A stretch of DNA of 64,000 bases. Source: Chitinophagaceae bacterium DXS. Its GTDB lineage: Bacteria > Bacteroidota > Bacteroidia > Chitinophagales > Chitinophagaceae. The translations under genes and the position numbers were made by a program. The stretch is taken from positions 1,943,383 through 2,007,382 of the forward strand of contig CP128386.1 of assembly GCA_030345135.1 (NCBI GenBank), written 5' to 3'. The notes below the pieces were generated by a model, which ran no database searches, was not told where the DNA came from, and saw nothing but the letters and a program-made list of their open reading frames with translations. Below are positions 33,908 to 42,907 of the stretch, piece by piece. Numbering within the stretch: position 1 is the first letter of the stretch; every line of letters starts with the position of its first letter.

Positions 33908-35104
33908 TTATTCAGCGTCAACATATTTCATATACGTACTCATATCTTTATCGCCTCTTCCACTCAGGCACAATACCACTACATCTTTATCTGTAAGGTT
34001 AAGTTGATGTAATCCCGCCAGCGCATGTGATGATTCCAGTGCAGGAATAATGCCTTCCTGTTTTGTAAGATTGAATGCGGCCTGCACAGATTCTTCATCT
34101 GTTGCACTTAAAAAGATGCCTCTGCCGCTATCAAACAAATGTGCATGTAATGGACCAATTCCGGGATAGTCCAGTCCTGCAGAAATGCTATGTGGTTCAA
34201 CTACCTGGCCATCTTCTGTTTGCATTACAATGCTTTTGCTTCCATGCAAAACGCCTATAGAACCCAGCTTTGTTGTAGCTGCACTCATGCCGCTATCTAC
34301 ACCAAGACCGGCTGCTTCCACAGCCACCAGTTTTACTGAAGGTTCATCAAGAAAATGATAGAACGCGCCGGCAGCATTGCTTCCGCCACCAACACAAGCA
34401 ATAACATGCGTAGGTAATTCACTTCCTGTTTTTTCTTTTAACTGCCATCTGATTTCTTCACTGATAATGCTTTGAAAACGTGCAACCATATCCGGGTAAG
34501 GATGTGGACCTACCACACTTCCAATTACATAATGTGTATCTGTTGGATTATTGATCCAGTCGCGGATTGCTTCATTTGTTGCATCCTTCAACGTCTGGCT
34601 GCCACTGGTCGCCGCAATTACTTTAGCACCAAGCATTTTCATTCTGGCTACGTTTGGCGCCTGTCTTTCTATATCAACGGCCCCCATGTAAACAATGCAC
34701 TCCAATCCCATTAATGCACATACGGTAGCTGTTGCTACGCCATGCTGTCCGGCACCGGTTTCCGCAATAATTCTTTTCTTACCAAGGCGTTGCGCTAACA
34801 GTACCTGTCCTATAGCATTATTGATTTTGTGTGCGCCGGTATGATTAAGATCTTCTCTTTTTAAATAGATGGTTGTATTGAATTGCTTGCTAAGTCTTTC
34901 GGCAAGAAATAATGGAGAAGGTCTACCTACGTAATCTTTCAGCAGATTATTATACTCTTTTTGAAAAGATGCTGAATAGATAATATCCATGTATTTAGAA
35001 ACAAGTTCTTCTACATTACGGTGTAGCATTTCCGGAATATATGCCCCGCCGAATTTTCCATAATAACCTTTGTCATCCGGTTTTTGATATGATTGAATTG
35101 CCAT
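33908..35104 (-). CDS. trpB: Tryptophan synthase beta subunit
   Basis: The protein has 398 residues, a normal TrpB1. PLP lysine is Lys93 in [10 protein letters not shown]; catalytic Glu115 lies in AETGAGQHG. The phosphate-binding loop is GGGSNAAG, and C-terminal residues HALAGL and LSGRGDKD are conserved. It condenses indole with serine. The stretch 35105-35190 upstream of it contains TACGTTATAAGTTATACGTTGTACG words but no terminator, so readthrough from the GNAT/trpF genes is expected. Confidence 0.98.
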   Translation of the reverse strand: MAIQSYQKPDDKGYYGKFGGAYIPEMLHRNVEELVSKYMDIIYSASFQKEYNNLLKDYVGRPSPLFLAERLSKQFNTTIYLKREDLNHTGAHKINNAIGQVLLAQRLGKKRIIAETGAGQHGVATATVCALMGLECIVYMGAVDIERQAPNVARMKMLGAKVIAATSGSQTLKDATNEAIRDWINNPTDTHYVIGSVVGPHPYPDMVARFQSIISEEIRWQLKEKTGSELPTHVIACVGGGSNAAGAFYHFLDEPSVKLVAVEAAGLGVDSGMSAATTKLGSIGVLHGSKSIVMQTEDGQVVEPHSISAGLDYPGIGPLHAHLFDSGRGIFLSATDEESVQAAFNLTKQEGIIPALESSHALAGLHQLNLTDKDVVVLCLSGRGDKDMSTYMKYVDAE

Positions 35105-35190
35105 AAAAGTTGTACGTTATAAGTTATACGTTGTACGTTTAAAATTGCCGGATGTGTTAAATTTCATCCAGTCAACATTTGTTCTGCTTT

Positions 35191-35682
35191 CTAAGAAATG
35201 ATGAGTTGAAGGAATTTCAGATCAAGCCATCGGTCAAACTTATATCCCACTTCTTTAAAATGGGCCACTTCAACAAAACCGAATTTTTTATGCAGTGAAA
35301 TGCTGATATCATTGGTAGCATCTATGCCTGACACAATGCTATGTAAGCCGAGTTGCTTTGCCGAATCGATCAATGGTTGCATGAGCAACGTTGCAATGCC
35401 TTTACCACGCTGTCCCTGTTTAACATATACTGAATTCTCCACGCAGTACTTGTAGGCGGCCCAGGCTCTGAACGGACCAATAGAACTAAAGCCACAAATG
35501 ATTCTATCCTCTTCGGCTACAAATACAGGAAAGCCCTGTTGTTGCTTGGTATCGAACCATTGCTTTCTCATTTCAAGCGTGTGTGGTTCGTAATCATATA
35601 CTGCAGTGGTATTTACAATTGCATCATTGTAAATCTCCAGTATCTGTGGAAGATCGCTTATAGTTGCTTCCCTTACTATCAT
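35191..35682 (-). CDS. GNAT acetyltransferase, phosphinothricin-acetyltransferase-like
   Basis: The protein has 163 residues. It starts MIVREATISDLPQILEIYNDAIVNTTAVYDYEP, a pattern typical of the PAT/YncA branch of GNAT, with motif A NSVYVKQGQRGKGIATLLMQPLID and GIDATNDISISLHKKFGF. Members acetylate small amines such as methionine sulfoximine, phosphinothricin or related glutamine-synthetase inhibitors. The ATG overlaps the trpF stop by four bases (ATGA), so it is translationally coupled to tryptophan synthesis. Confidence 0.88.
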   Translation of the reverse strand: MIVREATISDLPQILEIYNDAIVNTTAVYDYEPHTLEMRKQWFDTKQQQGFPVFVAEEDRIICGFSSIGPFRAWAAYKYCVENSVYVKQGQRGKGIATLLMQPLIDSAKQLGLHSIVSGIDATNDISISLHKKFGFVEVAHFKEVGYKFDRWLDLKFLQLIIS

Positions 35683-36371
35683 CTTTGCTTACCTTTTAAA
35701 TTTTCTACGAATTCCCTCACCTTATCCATATCCTTAACACCGGGCATTACTTCAAATTTACTGTTGATGTCCAGCGAAAAAAGATCTTTAGCTACCGGAT
35801 CCTTTACAAATTCAGCTATCGCGCTTTCATCACCAGGCTGAATTCCTCCGCTTAAAAAGAACGATTTGCGAATGTTTTGACCCTTCAACAACTGCCAGTT
35901 AAATTTTTTACCTGTACCTCCGTAACCAGCTCCTTCCGTATCAAAAAGATACATGTCGGCAGCATCATAATACTCTCGTATCTTCCACTCTATGTTATCA
36001 TCTTCACTTATGCGAAAAGCTTTGATAACAGAGACATAGTTAGAGATCATCTCACATGTGCGGGGAGTTTCATCTCCATGCAGCTGAACGAGATATAAAC
36101 CGCATTCATCAACAATACGCAATACCTCATCCACTTCTGCATTTACAAAAACACCTACTTTGTTTATTTTGCCTTTGATCTTTTTAAGCTCATTGGCGGT
36201 CATTTGTTTTAGCGCGTAACGCGGACTTTTGGGATAGAAGATAAACCCTGCAAAGTCAACCCCCATTTCATCCAATTGCTGCACCTGTGATGGCATTGTC
36301 ATGCCACATACTTTGATACGGATTTTTGTCAGTACATTTTCCTTACCTGAATTCAGTTGTTGTTCATCCAT
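35679..36371 (-). CDS. trpF: Phosphoribosylanthranilate isomerase
   Basis: The protein has 230 residues including a short N-terminal extension. Catalytic Cys is in IKVCGMT and the general acid Asp in LFDTEGAGYGGTGKKFNWQLL; FLSGGIQPGD provides a phosphate site. The final codons overlap the PAT-like GNAT start. It converts N-phosphoribosylanthranilate to CdRP. Confidence 0.96.
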   Translation of the reverse strand: MDEQQLNSGKENVLTKIRIKVCGMTMPSQVQQLDEMGVDFAGFIFYPKSPRYALKQMTANELKKIKGKINKVGVFVNAEVDEVLRIVDECGLYLVQLHGDETPRTCEMISNYVSVIKAFRISEDDNIEWKIREYYDAADMYLFDTEGAGYGGTGKKFNWQLLKGQNIRKSFFLSGGIQPGDESAIAEFVKDPVAKDLFSLDINSKFEVMPGVKDMDKVREFVENLKGKQR

Positions 36372-36376
36372 TTCTT

Positions 36377-37177
36377 TTATTCATTTTTTACGCTGCTTTG
36401 CAGCGATTCTACAAATGAGGCAAAAGCAAAAGAAGGATCATTTTCTTTCATGAAATTCTCACCGATCAAAAAACCTTTGAATCCGGCTTCGCGCAAAGTT
36501 AATATTGCATCGGTATTACTGATACCACTTTCTGCAATAGCCGGTTTATCTGCGGGTATTGAATCAAAGAGTCGTAAAGATGTATTTATATCGACAGAAA
36601 ATGTTTTAAGATTTCGATTATTTACGCCCACAAAATCCACTTCATCACATATATGCACCAATTCAGTTTCGTCATGTATCTCCAGCAACACTTCCAGTTC
36701 AAGTTGTTTGGCTACAGATGCAAAATGCTTTACCTGTTCCGGTGTAAGGCAGGCTGCTATTAATAAGATCAGATCAGCCCCTATCGCGCGGGCCTCGTGA
36801 ATCTGGTATTCGTCAACAATAAACTCTTTGCGCAACAAAGGGACTGTAGCAACTTTTCTTGCAGCAATCAGATCGTCATTGGTGCCTCCGAAATATTTTT
36901 CATCCGTCAACACAGAAATTCCTGCGGCCGCTTTGCTGTATGCTTTTACAACATCCTCAACCTGCGCAGTAGCATTGATAATTCCTTTTGAAGGCGATTT
37001 CCGCTTATATTCAGCAATGATACCGGTAGACCCTTCCTTTAACAAAGAAGCTTTAAGCGACCTTCTTTCCAATTTATAGTTGGGATAATCTTTATATGTT
37101 TCAACGGGAATGGCCTGTTTTTTCTGTGCTACTTCCAGTTGTTTATCTGCTACTATCTTTTCAAGGATGTTGCTCAT
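36377..37177 (-). CDS. trpC: Indole-3-glycerol phosphate synthase
   Basis: The protein has 266 residues. Motifs: IIAEYKRKSPSKGII with a catalytic lysine, LTDEKYFGGT, LLRKEFIVDEYQI, LLEIHDETEL, GVNNRNLKTF and ESGISNTD. Together they match TrpC. Its ATG overlaps the trpD stop by four bases, showing tight coupling in the operon. Confidence 0.97.
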   Translation of the reverse strand: MSNILEKIVADKQLEVAQKKQAIPVETYKDYPNYKLERRSLKASLLKEGSTGIIAEYKRKSPSKGIINATAQVEDVVKAYSKAAAGISVLTDEKYFGGTNDDLIAARKVATVPLLRKEFIVDEYQIHEARAIGADLILLIAACLTPEQVKHFASVAKQLELEVLLEIHDETELVHICDEVDFVGVNNRNLKTFSVDINTSLRLFDSIPADKPAIAESGISNTDAILTLREAGFKGFLIGENFMKENDPSFAFASFVESLQSSVKNE

Positions 37178-38166
37178 TGTATTGCAATTAGTTTTTGTAA
37201 TGACTGATACGCTTTACCACTGTCCAGGCTTTCTACCGCTGCATGGTAGGCATCATCATAGGTTGAAAATTCGCCGGTGCAAAATAACGCCATTGCTGCG
37301 TTTGCAAGCACTACTGCATTTTGTGCCCAGGTGCCATCTCCCTTTATAATAGTTGAAAATAATTTAGCAGACTCTTCAACCGTATTTCCCCCGTAAATAT
37401 CCTTCGCTTCCACCTGGCGCTTCCCAAGCTGGATCGGCGTCATAATGAATTCGCCCTTATTGGAAATAACCTTTGTATCATTGGTTAAAGATATTTCATC
37501 GTACCCATCAAGACCATGAATGATGGTAAATGATTTACCAGCCTGCTGCAACAAATAATTGTAAATACGCGCCATTTCAAGATTATATACACCCACTAAT
37601 TGATGCGTTGGTGTAGCCGGGTTTACTATTGGCCCAAGCATATTAAAGAAAGTTCTTAAACCTAAATTCTTTCTTATTGGCCCCACAGTTTTTAAAGCCG
37701 GGTGAAATGTTGGCGCATGTAAGAAACAGATATTGGCTTCTTCAATTTCTTTTACCAATTGTACATTATCACTTTTGAATTTATACCCAAGCTGCTCCAT
37801 TACGTTGCTTGCACCGCTTATGGTCGAAGCACCGTAGTTACCGTGCTTAGCCACTTTGTATCCTGCGCCTGCAACAATAAAGCAAGATAACGTTGAAATA
37901 TTAAAAGTGTTTTTACCATCACCGCCTGTGCCCACAATATCGATAGTTTTGTGTCCATTGAGATCAACCTTCACACACAGCTCGAGCAACGCATCGCGAA
38001 AGCCCTGCAATTCCTGTATGGTAATACTCCGCATTAAGAAAACAGTAATAAAGGCAGTTACTTCATGTTCACTGTACATGCCTTTTGATATGTTGGTAAG
38101 AATTTCCTTTGCCTGTTCCCTGCCCAGGGTTTTGTGCTCAAAGAGAAATTGTAAGATCTTTTTCAT
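37174..38166 (-). CDS. trpD: Anthranilate phosphoribosyltransferase
   Basis: From ATG 38166 the protein has 330 residues, the normal size; two in-frame ATGs (38187, 38202) would add short tails. The PRPP-binding GTGGDGKNTFNIST loop, KHGNYGASTISGASNVMEQLGY, and NMLGPIVNP are diagnostic. It adds phosphoribosyl to anthranilate. It lies 89 bases after trpG. Confidence 0.96.
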   Translation of the reverse strand: MKKILQFLFEHKTLGREQAKEILTNISKGMYSEHEVTAFITVFLMRSITIQELQGFRDALLELCVKVDLNGHKTIDIVGTGGDGKNTFNISTLSCFIVAGAGYKVAKHGNYGASTISGASNVMEQLGYKFKSDNVQLVKEIEEANICFLHAPTFHPALKTVGPIRKNLGLRTFFNMLGPIVNPATPTHQLVGVYNLEMARIYNYLLQQAGKSFTIIHGLDGYDEISLTNDTKVISNKGEFIMTPIQLGKRQVEAKDIYGGNTVEESAKLFSTIIKGDGTWAQNAVVLANAAMALFCTGEFSTYDDAYHAAVESLDSGKAYQSLQKLIAIQ

Positions 38167-38255
38167 TTTTATTTCATTTTTCGCCATAGCGGCGCAAATC
38201 AATAAGGTGCAATAACTATGATAAACTTTCGTTCGGAACGGTTTGAGAATCTACT

Positions 38256-38840
38256 TTATTTGAGCCAGTTTCTCAGGATGGTTTCGCCTTCAGGCGTTAA
38301 TACACTTTCCGGATGAAACTGAACACCCTGCACATCATATTTTTTATGCCTCAGCGCCATTATGTACCCATTCTCATCTCTAGCTGTAATCTCCAGTTCT
38401 TCAGGAAAATCATCTGTACTTACCACCCATGAATGATATCTTCCGACTTCAATTTCAGAAGGCAACCCTTCAAACACATCATTACTTCCGGCTACAGCAA
38501 GCCTGTCATCGTTAACATGAATTTTGGTTGCAACACCATGATAAACTGTTGAAAGATTTACCAGTTTACCACCGAACGCTTCACCAATAGCCTGTTGACC
38601 TAAACATACGCCCAGTATGGATTTTGATGGGGCATATTGCTTGATCAAAGGAAGCAACAAGCCGGCTTCGTCAGGTATTCCTGGGCCAGGCGACAGGATG
38701 ATCTTATCATATTCGTTTACTTTCTCTAACGGTATCTGATCATTTCTGTATACATCAACTCTTTCGTGGATAATTTTTTCTACGAGGTGTACCAGGTTAT
38801 ATGTAAACGAGTCGTAATTATCAAAAACAAGTATTTTCAT
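38256..38840 (-). CDS. trpG: Anthranilate synthase component II, glutamine amidotransferase
   Basis: ATG 38840 gives 194 residues beginning MKILVFDNYDSFTYNLVHLVE; an in-frame start at 38900 would overlap trpE and add an unlikely leader. Nucleophile Cys79 is in LGVCLGQQAIGE, with GPGIP at about 52-56 and VQFHPES for the His/Glu pair. YHGV is the anthranilate-synthase type rather than the PabA type. It supplies ammonia to TrpE. Confidence 0.96.
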   Translation of the reverse strand: MKILVFDNYDSFTYNLVHLVEKIIHERVDVYRNDQIPLEKVNEYDKIILSPGPGIPDEAGLLLPLIKQYAPSKSILGVCLGQQAIGEAFGGKLVNLSTVYHGVATKIHVNDDRLAVAGSNDVFEGLPSEIEVGRYHSWVVSTDDFPEELEITARDENGYIMALRHKKYDVQGVQFHPESVLTPEGETILRNWLK

Positions 38841-38883
38841 CGGTGCTTTTTTAACCTTTGATATCATTCGAAAAAATTCGTCA

Positions 38884-40305
38884 TTAGATGGATTCAGCAA
38901 GTTTTACGGCTTTCTTAAGAGCGCCAAGCTTGTTGTTTACTTCCTGCAATTCGCTTTCCGGCTTTGAAGCAGCCACTACGCCAGCTCCTGCCTGATAATG
39001 CAACGTATTTTGTTTGCTGAGGAATGTGCGGATCATGATTGCATGATTGCAGCTTCCATCAAATCCTATAAAGCCGATTCCTCCGCCATAATAGCTGCGG
39101 GCAGTGGGTTCGTAAGCATCAATCAGCGACATTGCTTTAAACTTAGGTGCGCCACTTAAAGTACCGGCAGGAAATGTTTTTGCAATCAGTTCAAAAGGAT
39201 TGCTATCAGGACGCACTTTGCCCACTACTTCACTTACCAGGTGTATCACGTGGCTGTAGTAATGAACCTGCTTATAGTGTGTAACCTTAACATCGTCACA
39301 CAAACGGCTGAGATCATTGCGGGCAAGATCGACCAGCATCACATGTTCCGCATTTTCTTTTGCGTCGCTTAATAATAGTGCAGCTAATTCTCTGTCTTTC
39401 TCAGCATCTCCTGTTCTTCTGAACGTACCTGCAATAGGATGCACGATGGCGTTGCCATCTTTGATAATTAATTGAGATTCGGGGCTAGAACCAATCAGCT
39501 TATAGTCGCCGTAGTCAAAGTAAAACAGGTATGGGGAAGGGTTAACACTGCGCAGTGCGCGGTATACATTGAATTCATCGCCTAAAAATGGCTGCTGAAA
39601 TCTTCTGCTTAATACTATTTGAAAAACATCTCCTCTCAGGCAGCTTTTTATGCCTTTTTCAACCATCTCTTTGTAACCTTCATCTGTAATGTTGGAGGCT
39701 TCTTCATCCTTTATTGTAAAAGGATAATTGGGAACATCTTTGCTTTTTATCAACGATTCAACAGCATCAATATCACTTTCCAGGCCAGGAATTACATTTT
39801 CGCAGAGAAACATTTCATTTCTGAAATGATTGATAGCAATTACATACTGGTACAAACGGTATCGCATCAACGGTATTTCCGGTGCGCCTTTTTCTTTGTC
39901 AGACGACTTTAGGCGAATGGTTTCGAAAAACTGCACGGCATCAAATGTTGTATATCCAAACATGCCCTGGGCTAGTTTTACAGCTCTTTCTTCTGATGGA
40001 GTAACATCAAACCGGTTCATGAATTCCCACAAAAGACATGGTATATCGCTTGCCTTTTCTATTGGTTGTTTTTCAGGTTTTTGCAGCGGAAGCTTGAACT
40101 CAATAGAAGAATAATCAATAATTTCTGCACCTGCAATGGCATTGATGCCGATGTAGGAATAACTGTTTTCCGCAGCACGGCTATCCGCACTTTCCAATAA
40201 AATCGTGTCTCTGAAACGATCGCGCAAGCGTAAGTAAATACCCACTGGCGTGTAAATGTCAGAGAGCATTTGTTTGAATTTCGTTGTAACCGGTATTCTT
40301 TTCAT
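38884..40305 (-). CDS. trpE: Anthranilate synthase component I
   Basis: The protein has 473 residues. The N-terminal LLES (36-39) followed by a serine about ten residues later matches the tryptophan feedback-inhibition site. The chorismate-binding domain is intact: GDVFQIVLSRRF, IGSSPESQLI, PIAGTFRRTGDAEKD, DLARNDLSRLC, FPAGTLSGAPK and GGGIGFIGFDG. It is the first structural gene of the trp operon and lies 109 bases after the leader-peptide stop and 42 bases after the attenuator T-run, so both allosteric and attenuation control are visible. Confidence 0.98.
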   Translation of the reverse strand: MKRIPVTTKFKQMLSDIYTPVGIYLRLRDRFRDTILLESADSRAAENSYSYIGINAIAGAEIIDYSSIEFKLPLQKPEKQPIEKASDIPCLLWEFMNRFDVTPSEERAVKLAQGMFGYTTFDAVQFFETIRLKSSDKEKGAPEIPLMRYRLYQYVIAINHFRNEMFLCENVIPGLESDIDAVESLIKSKDVPNYPFTIKDEEASNITDEGYKEMVEKGIKSCLRGDVFQIVLSRRFQQPFLGDEFNVYRALRSVNPSPYLFYFDYGDYKLIGSSPESQLIIKDGNAIVHPIAGTFRRTGDAEKDRELAALLLSDAKENAEHVMLVDLARNDLSRLCDDVKVTHYKQVHYYSHVIHLVSEVVGKVRPDSNPFELIAKTFPAGTLSGAPKFKAMSLIDAYEPTARSYYGGGIGFIGFDGSCNHAIMIRTFLSKQNTLHYQAGAGVVAASKPESELQEVNNKLGALKKAVKLAESI

Positions 40306-40347
40306 GCCTGGATAAAATGTTATGTAATGAACCGTTGTTAGTTTCGG

Positions 40348-40378
40348 AAAAAAAAAGCCCCGACTAATAAGTCGAGGC
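40348..40378 (-). terminator. trp attenuator terminator
   Basis: On the minus strand GCCTCGACT (40370-40378) pairs with AGTCGGGGC (40357-40365) through a 4-base loop TATT, with one T-G pair. Nine T follow (40348-40356). It lies between the leader peptide and trpE. An identical AGTCGGGGC occurs inside the leader peptide's last codons (40421-40429) and can compete for the same GCCTCGACT arm. Confidence 0.9.
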
Positions 40379-40414
40379 GTAATTATTTAAAATTAAATAG
40401 TACTGGCAATGCCA

Positions 40415-40477
40415 CTACAAGCCCCGACTGAGGTTTGTGTGCCACCACCAATGATTATTTAAGATTTGTTTTTCCAT
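40415..40477 (-). CDS. trpL: trp leader peptide with three consecutive Trp codons
   Basis: The frame from ATG 40477 to TAG 40415 encodes 20 residues: MEKQILNNH, then WWW, then HTNLSRGL. Three adjacent TGG codons (40442-40450) form the stall site. The codons for SRG (AGT CGG GGC, 40421-40429) are exactly the sequence AGTCGGGGC that also forms the 3' arm of the terminator. The stop follows one codon later. Thus a ribosome reaching the stop covers this copy, leaving the terminator free; a ribosome stalled at Trp leaves it exposed to pair with the terminator's 5' arm. It is too short for usual gene finding. Confidence 0.9.
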   Translation of the reverse strand: MEKQILNNHWWWHTNLSRGL

Positions 40478-40484
40478 TGCTGTG

Positions 40485-40516
40485 CGAATATGACACAGAA
40501 AATTTAATTGAACAAA
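40485..40516 (-). promoter_or_regulatory. Weak candidate trp promoter
   Basis: On the minus strand TTTG (40513-40516) precedes TATTCG (40485-40490) by 22 bases, a degenerate fit to the Bacteroidota consensus. Transcription from it would start only a few bases before the leader ATG, so a leaderless or very short-leader mRNA would result. A different promoter further upstream is possible. Confidence 0.25.
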
Positions 40517-40560
40517 TTTTTTTGTGAGAGTTTGATTGAAAATTCAGTTCGCTTTAAGTT

Positions 40561-41172
40561 TAATTCTGTCGAAACGCTTGTTCTATCTATTAAATGTACC
40601 TTTTTGCTTCGTAGTGGGTTAAATTAAAAATGGCTTGCTATTACTATACGCTAAAGCTAATTGCAAAAAAAGGCTGCTTGTTCAAAGCAGCCTTTTAATA
40701 TCATAAGGGTACAAGGGCAGATTTTTCGGGCTTAGGATTTCAGGGTTCCTTGTGGATTGATGAATGAATTTAAGAGGTTAAGGTTGAGCTAAGAGTTGAG
40801 GTTTCCGATTTGTTCAAGACCAGTATTTCTAAAGAGCTTTTTGTTTTTTGACACAGCAAAGATTCAATAGAATTACCAGCTGCACGAATCCTGCGATTCA
40901 AAAAAATACTGCGGGAATGGCTTTCTGAAATACGACTATAACTTTTTTATAATCAGTCGTTTAGCAGTAAAAAAACAGTCAGAATTTAATAGCTGGCACT
41001 TTAACTGAAAAAAACTGTCCAATTCATACGAAAAAACAATCTCAAAACTCAAAATAAGGACAAACTTATCCTTTGAACAGCCCGTCATCAAAAGCTCAAA
41101 AGGTCTTATTTTGTGCCTGGCATGCATTGAAATTCATTAACAAATCCACAGCTTTTAGCTTAAAAAACAAGC
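40561..41172. other. Long intergenic region between trp leader and ahcY
   Basis: This stretch is AT-rich and has no convincing gene; the 63-codon minus frame at 40936-41127 lacks family resemblance. It holds the isolated terminator-like hairpin at 40668-40696. A small GAATC/GATTC stem followed by A7 is at about 40886-40900, which on the minus strand is preceded rather than followed by T. A non-coding RNA is possible but not demonstrated. Confidence 0.4.
40668..40696. terminator. Isolated bidirectional terminator-like hairpin
   Basis: AAAAGGCTGCTT (40668-40679) and AAGCAGCCTTTT (40685-40696) make a perfect 12-pair stem with a 5-base loop. It has an A-run before it (40665 onward) and T's at its right end. 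No gene ends nearby on either strand, so it may terminate an unannotated short RNA. Confidence 0.65.
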
Positions 41173-41203
41173 TTTGATATAAAAGGAGATAAACTTACTT
41201 TTG
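41173..41203 (+). promoter_or_regulatory. Promoter of ahcY (TTTG-N19-TACTTTTG)
   Basis: TTTG (41173-41176) and TACTTTTG (41196-41203) are separated by exactly 19 bases, an ideal Bacteroidota sigma-A promoter. Transcription should begin at about 41210, giving a 5' leader of about 20 bases before ATG 41229. Confidence 0.85.
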
Positions 41204-41228
41204 CAGCGATCTAAACAATCAAAATATT

Positions 41229-42557
41229 ATGTCTACAAAAGTTTCATCACACATCGATTTTAGTTTGCCATACAAGGTAAAAGATATTACCCTGGCAGAA
41301 TGGGGCCGTAAAGAAATTCGTCTTGCAGAAGCTGAAATGCCTGGTTTAATGGCATTAAGAGCTGAGTATGGTCCAAGTCAGCCACTTAAAGATGCGCGCA
41401 TTGCTGGCTGTTTGCACATGACTATTCAGACAGCAGTTCTAATTGAAACCTTAGTTGCACTTGGTGCTGAAGTTAAGTGGAGCTCTTGTAATATCTTTTC
41501 TACGCAGGACCACGCCGCTGCTGCTATTGCTGCTGCCGGTATTGGTGTATTTGCATGGAAAGGTCAGACTATTGAAGAAGCTGACTGGTGCATTGAACAA
41601 ACATTGTTCTTTGGTAGTGCAGAGCGTCCGCTGAATATGATCCTTGATGATGGTGGAGACTTAACCAACATTGTATTGGACAAATATCCAGAGCTTGTTC
41701 AACATGTTAAAGGTATTTCTGAAGAAACAACTACAGGTGTTCACCGCTTATACGAAAGAGTAGCTAAAGGAACTTTACCTGTACCTGCTATTAACGTAAA
41801 CGACTCTGTTACAAAAAGCAAATTCGACAATAAATACGGTTGTAAAGAATCCCTGGTAGATGCTATCCGTCGTGCAACTGACGTGATGCTTGCCGGTAAA
41901 GTAGCCGTTGTAGGTGGTTATGGTGATGTTGGTAAAGGTTCTGCAGCTTCTTTAGCAGGAGCTGGTTGCCGCGTTATTGTAACTGAAATTGATCCTATCT
42001 GCGCACTTCAGGCTGCTATGGACGGTTTTGAAGTTAAAAAGATGGAGGATGCTGTTAAAGAAGCTGACATTGTAGTTACAGCAAGCGGTTGCCGCGATCT
42101 TATTACAGGCAAACACTTCCGCCTGATGAAAGATAAAGCTATCGTGTGTAACATTGGTCACTTTGATATCGAAATTGATGTTGCATGGTTAAACGAAAAC
42201 TACGGCAGCACAAAAGATACTATCAAACCACAGGTTGATATTTACAATGTTGACGGAAAAGACATCATTCTATTGGCTGAAGGACGTTTGGTTAACCTGG
42301 GTTGTGCTACTGGTCACCCCAGCTTTGTGATGAGTAACTCTTTCACTAACCAAACACTTGCTCAGATTGAATTGTGGACAAACCACAAGAACTATGAGAA
42401 TAAAGTTTACGTTCTTCCTAAACATCTTGATGAGAAAGTTGCACGTTTGCACCTTGCTAAAATTGGTGTGGTACTGGACGTATTGACTGATGTTCAGGCT
42501 GAATACCTGGGAATTCCTCAGGAAGGTCCGTTTAAACCGGAACATTACAGATACTAA
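41229..42557 (+). CDS. ahcY: Adenosylhomocysteinase
   Basis: The protein has 442 residues. It converts S-adenosylhomocysteine to adenosine and homocysteine in the methyl cycle using bound NAD. Visible motifs are [48 protein letters not shown], the NAD loop [30 protein letters not shown] (split around GYGDVGKG) and the C-terminal PFKPEHYRY tail that reaches into the partner subunit. It stands alone with its own promoter and terminator, and the methyltransferase genes downstream would depend on it. Confidence 0.98.
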   Translation: MSTKVSSHIDFSLPYKVKDITLAEWGRKEIRLAEAEMPGLMALRAEYGPSQPLKDARIAGCLHMTIQTAVLIETLVALGAEVKWSSCNIFSTQDHAAAAIAAAGIGVFAWKGQTIEEADWCIEQTLFFGSAERPLNMILDDGGDLTNIVLDKYPELVQHVKGISEETTTGVHRLYERVAKGTLPVPAINVNDSVTKSKFDNKYGCKESLVDAIRRATDVMLAGKVAVVGGYGDVGKGSAASLAGAGCRVIVTEIDPICALQAAMDGFEVKKMEDAVKEADIVVTASGCRDLITGKHFRLMKDKAIVCNIGHFDIEIDVAWLNENYGSTKDTIKPQVDIYNVDGKDIILLAEGRLVNLGCATGHPSFVMSNSFTNQTLAQIELWTNHKNYENKVYVLPKHLDEKVARLHLAKIGVVLDVLTDVQAEYLGIPQEGPFKPEHYRY

Positions 42558-42583
42558 TCGATTAGTTTCGTTATACTTATTCA

Positions 42584-42618
42584 GAAGTCTGCCTCAAAAG
42601 GGCAGACTTCGTTGTTTT
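42584..42618 (+). terminator. Terminator after ahcY
   Basis: GAAGTCTGCC (42584-42593) and GGCAGACTTC (42601-42610) form a perfect 10-pair stem, followed by GTTGTTTT. It lies 27 bases after the ahcY stop. Confidence 0.85.
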
Positions 42619-42821
42619 AATGCAAAAATTACGTGCGCCTATTGCAATTAGTGCAACCGGGGATTATCTTTGTCCTGGTTTAATTACAGTTCCTTATTTA
42701 TACTCCTTTTTTGACCCTTTTTTTTGCATTGGCAAATGTCTTCCTGAGAATTATTCAAATTTGAAGATTCTCTCTTAAAGCAGAATTCATAGCCATTTCC
42801 TGCAATAAGCTTAAAATCAAA

Positions 42822-42852
42822 AAAGTCCGGTATTAAAAAAATACCAGACTTT
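42822..42852 (-). terminator. Terminator after the EVE-domain gene
   Basis: AAAGTCTGGTAT (42841-42852) and ATACCGGACTTT (42822-42833) pair on the minus strand with one mismatch and are followed by TTTTGATTTT. It lies about 55 bases past the EVE gene stop. Confidence 0.75.
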
Positions 42853-42907
42853 GTTTTGTATAAACTGAAGTGTTTGATTATCGCTGTCGAATCTGTTCAG
42901 TGGAAGT

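Noticed and set aside
40936-41127. 63-residue minus-strand frame upstream of trp leader
   Set aside because: Low-complexity, no family resemblance and no promoter; kept as intergenic.
41104-41228. SAH riboswitch upstream of ahcY
   Set aside because: The mapped-looking promoter leaves only about 20 bases of leader, too short for an SAH aptamer.
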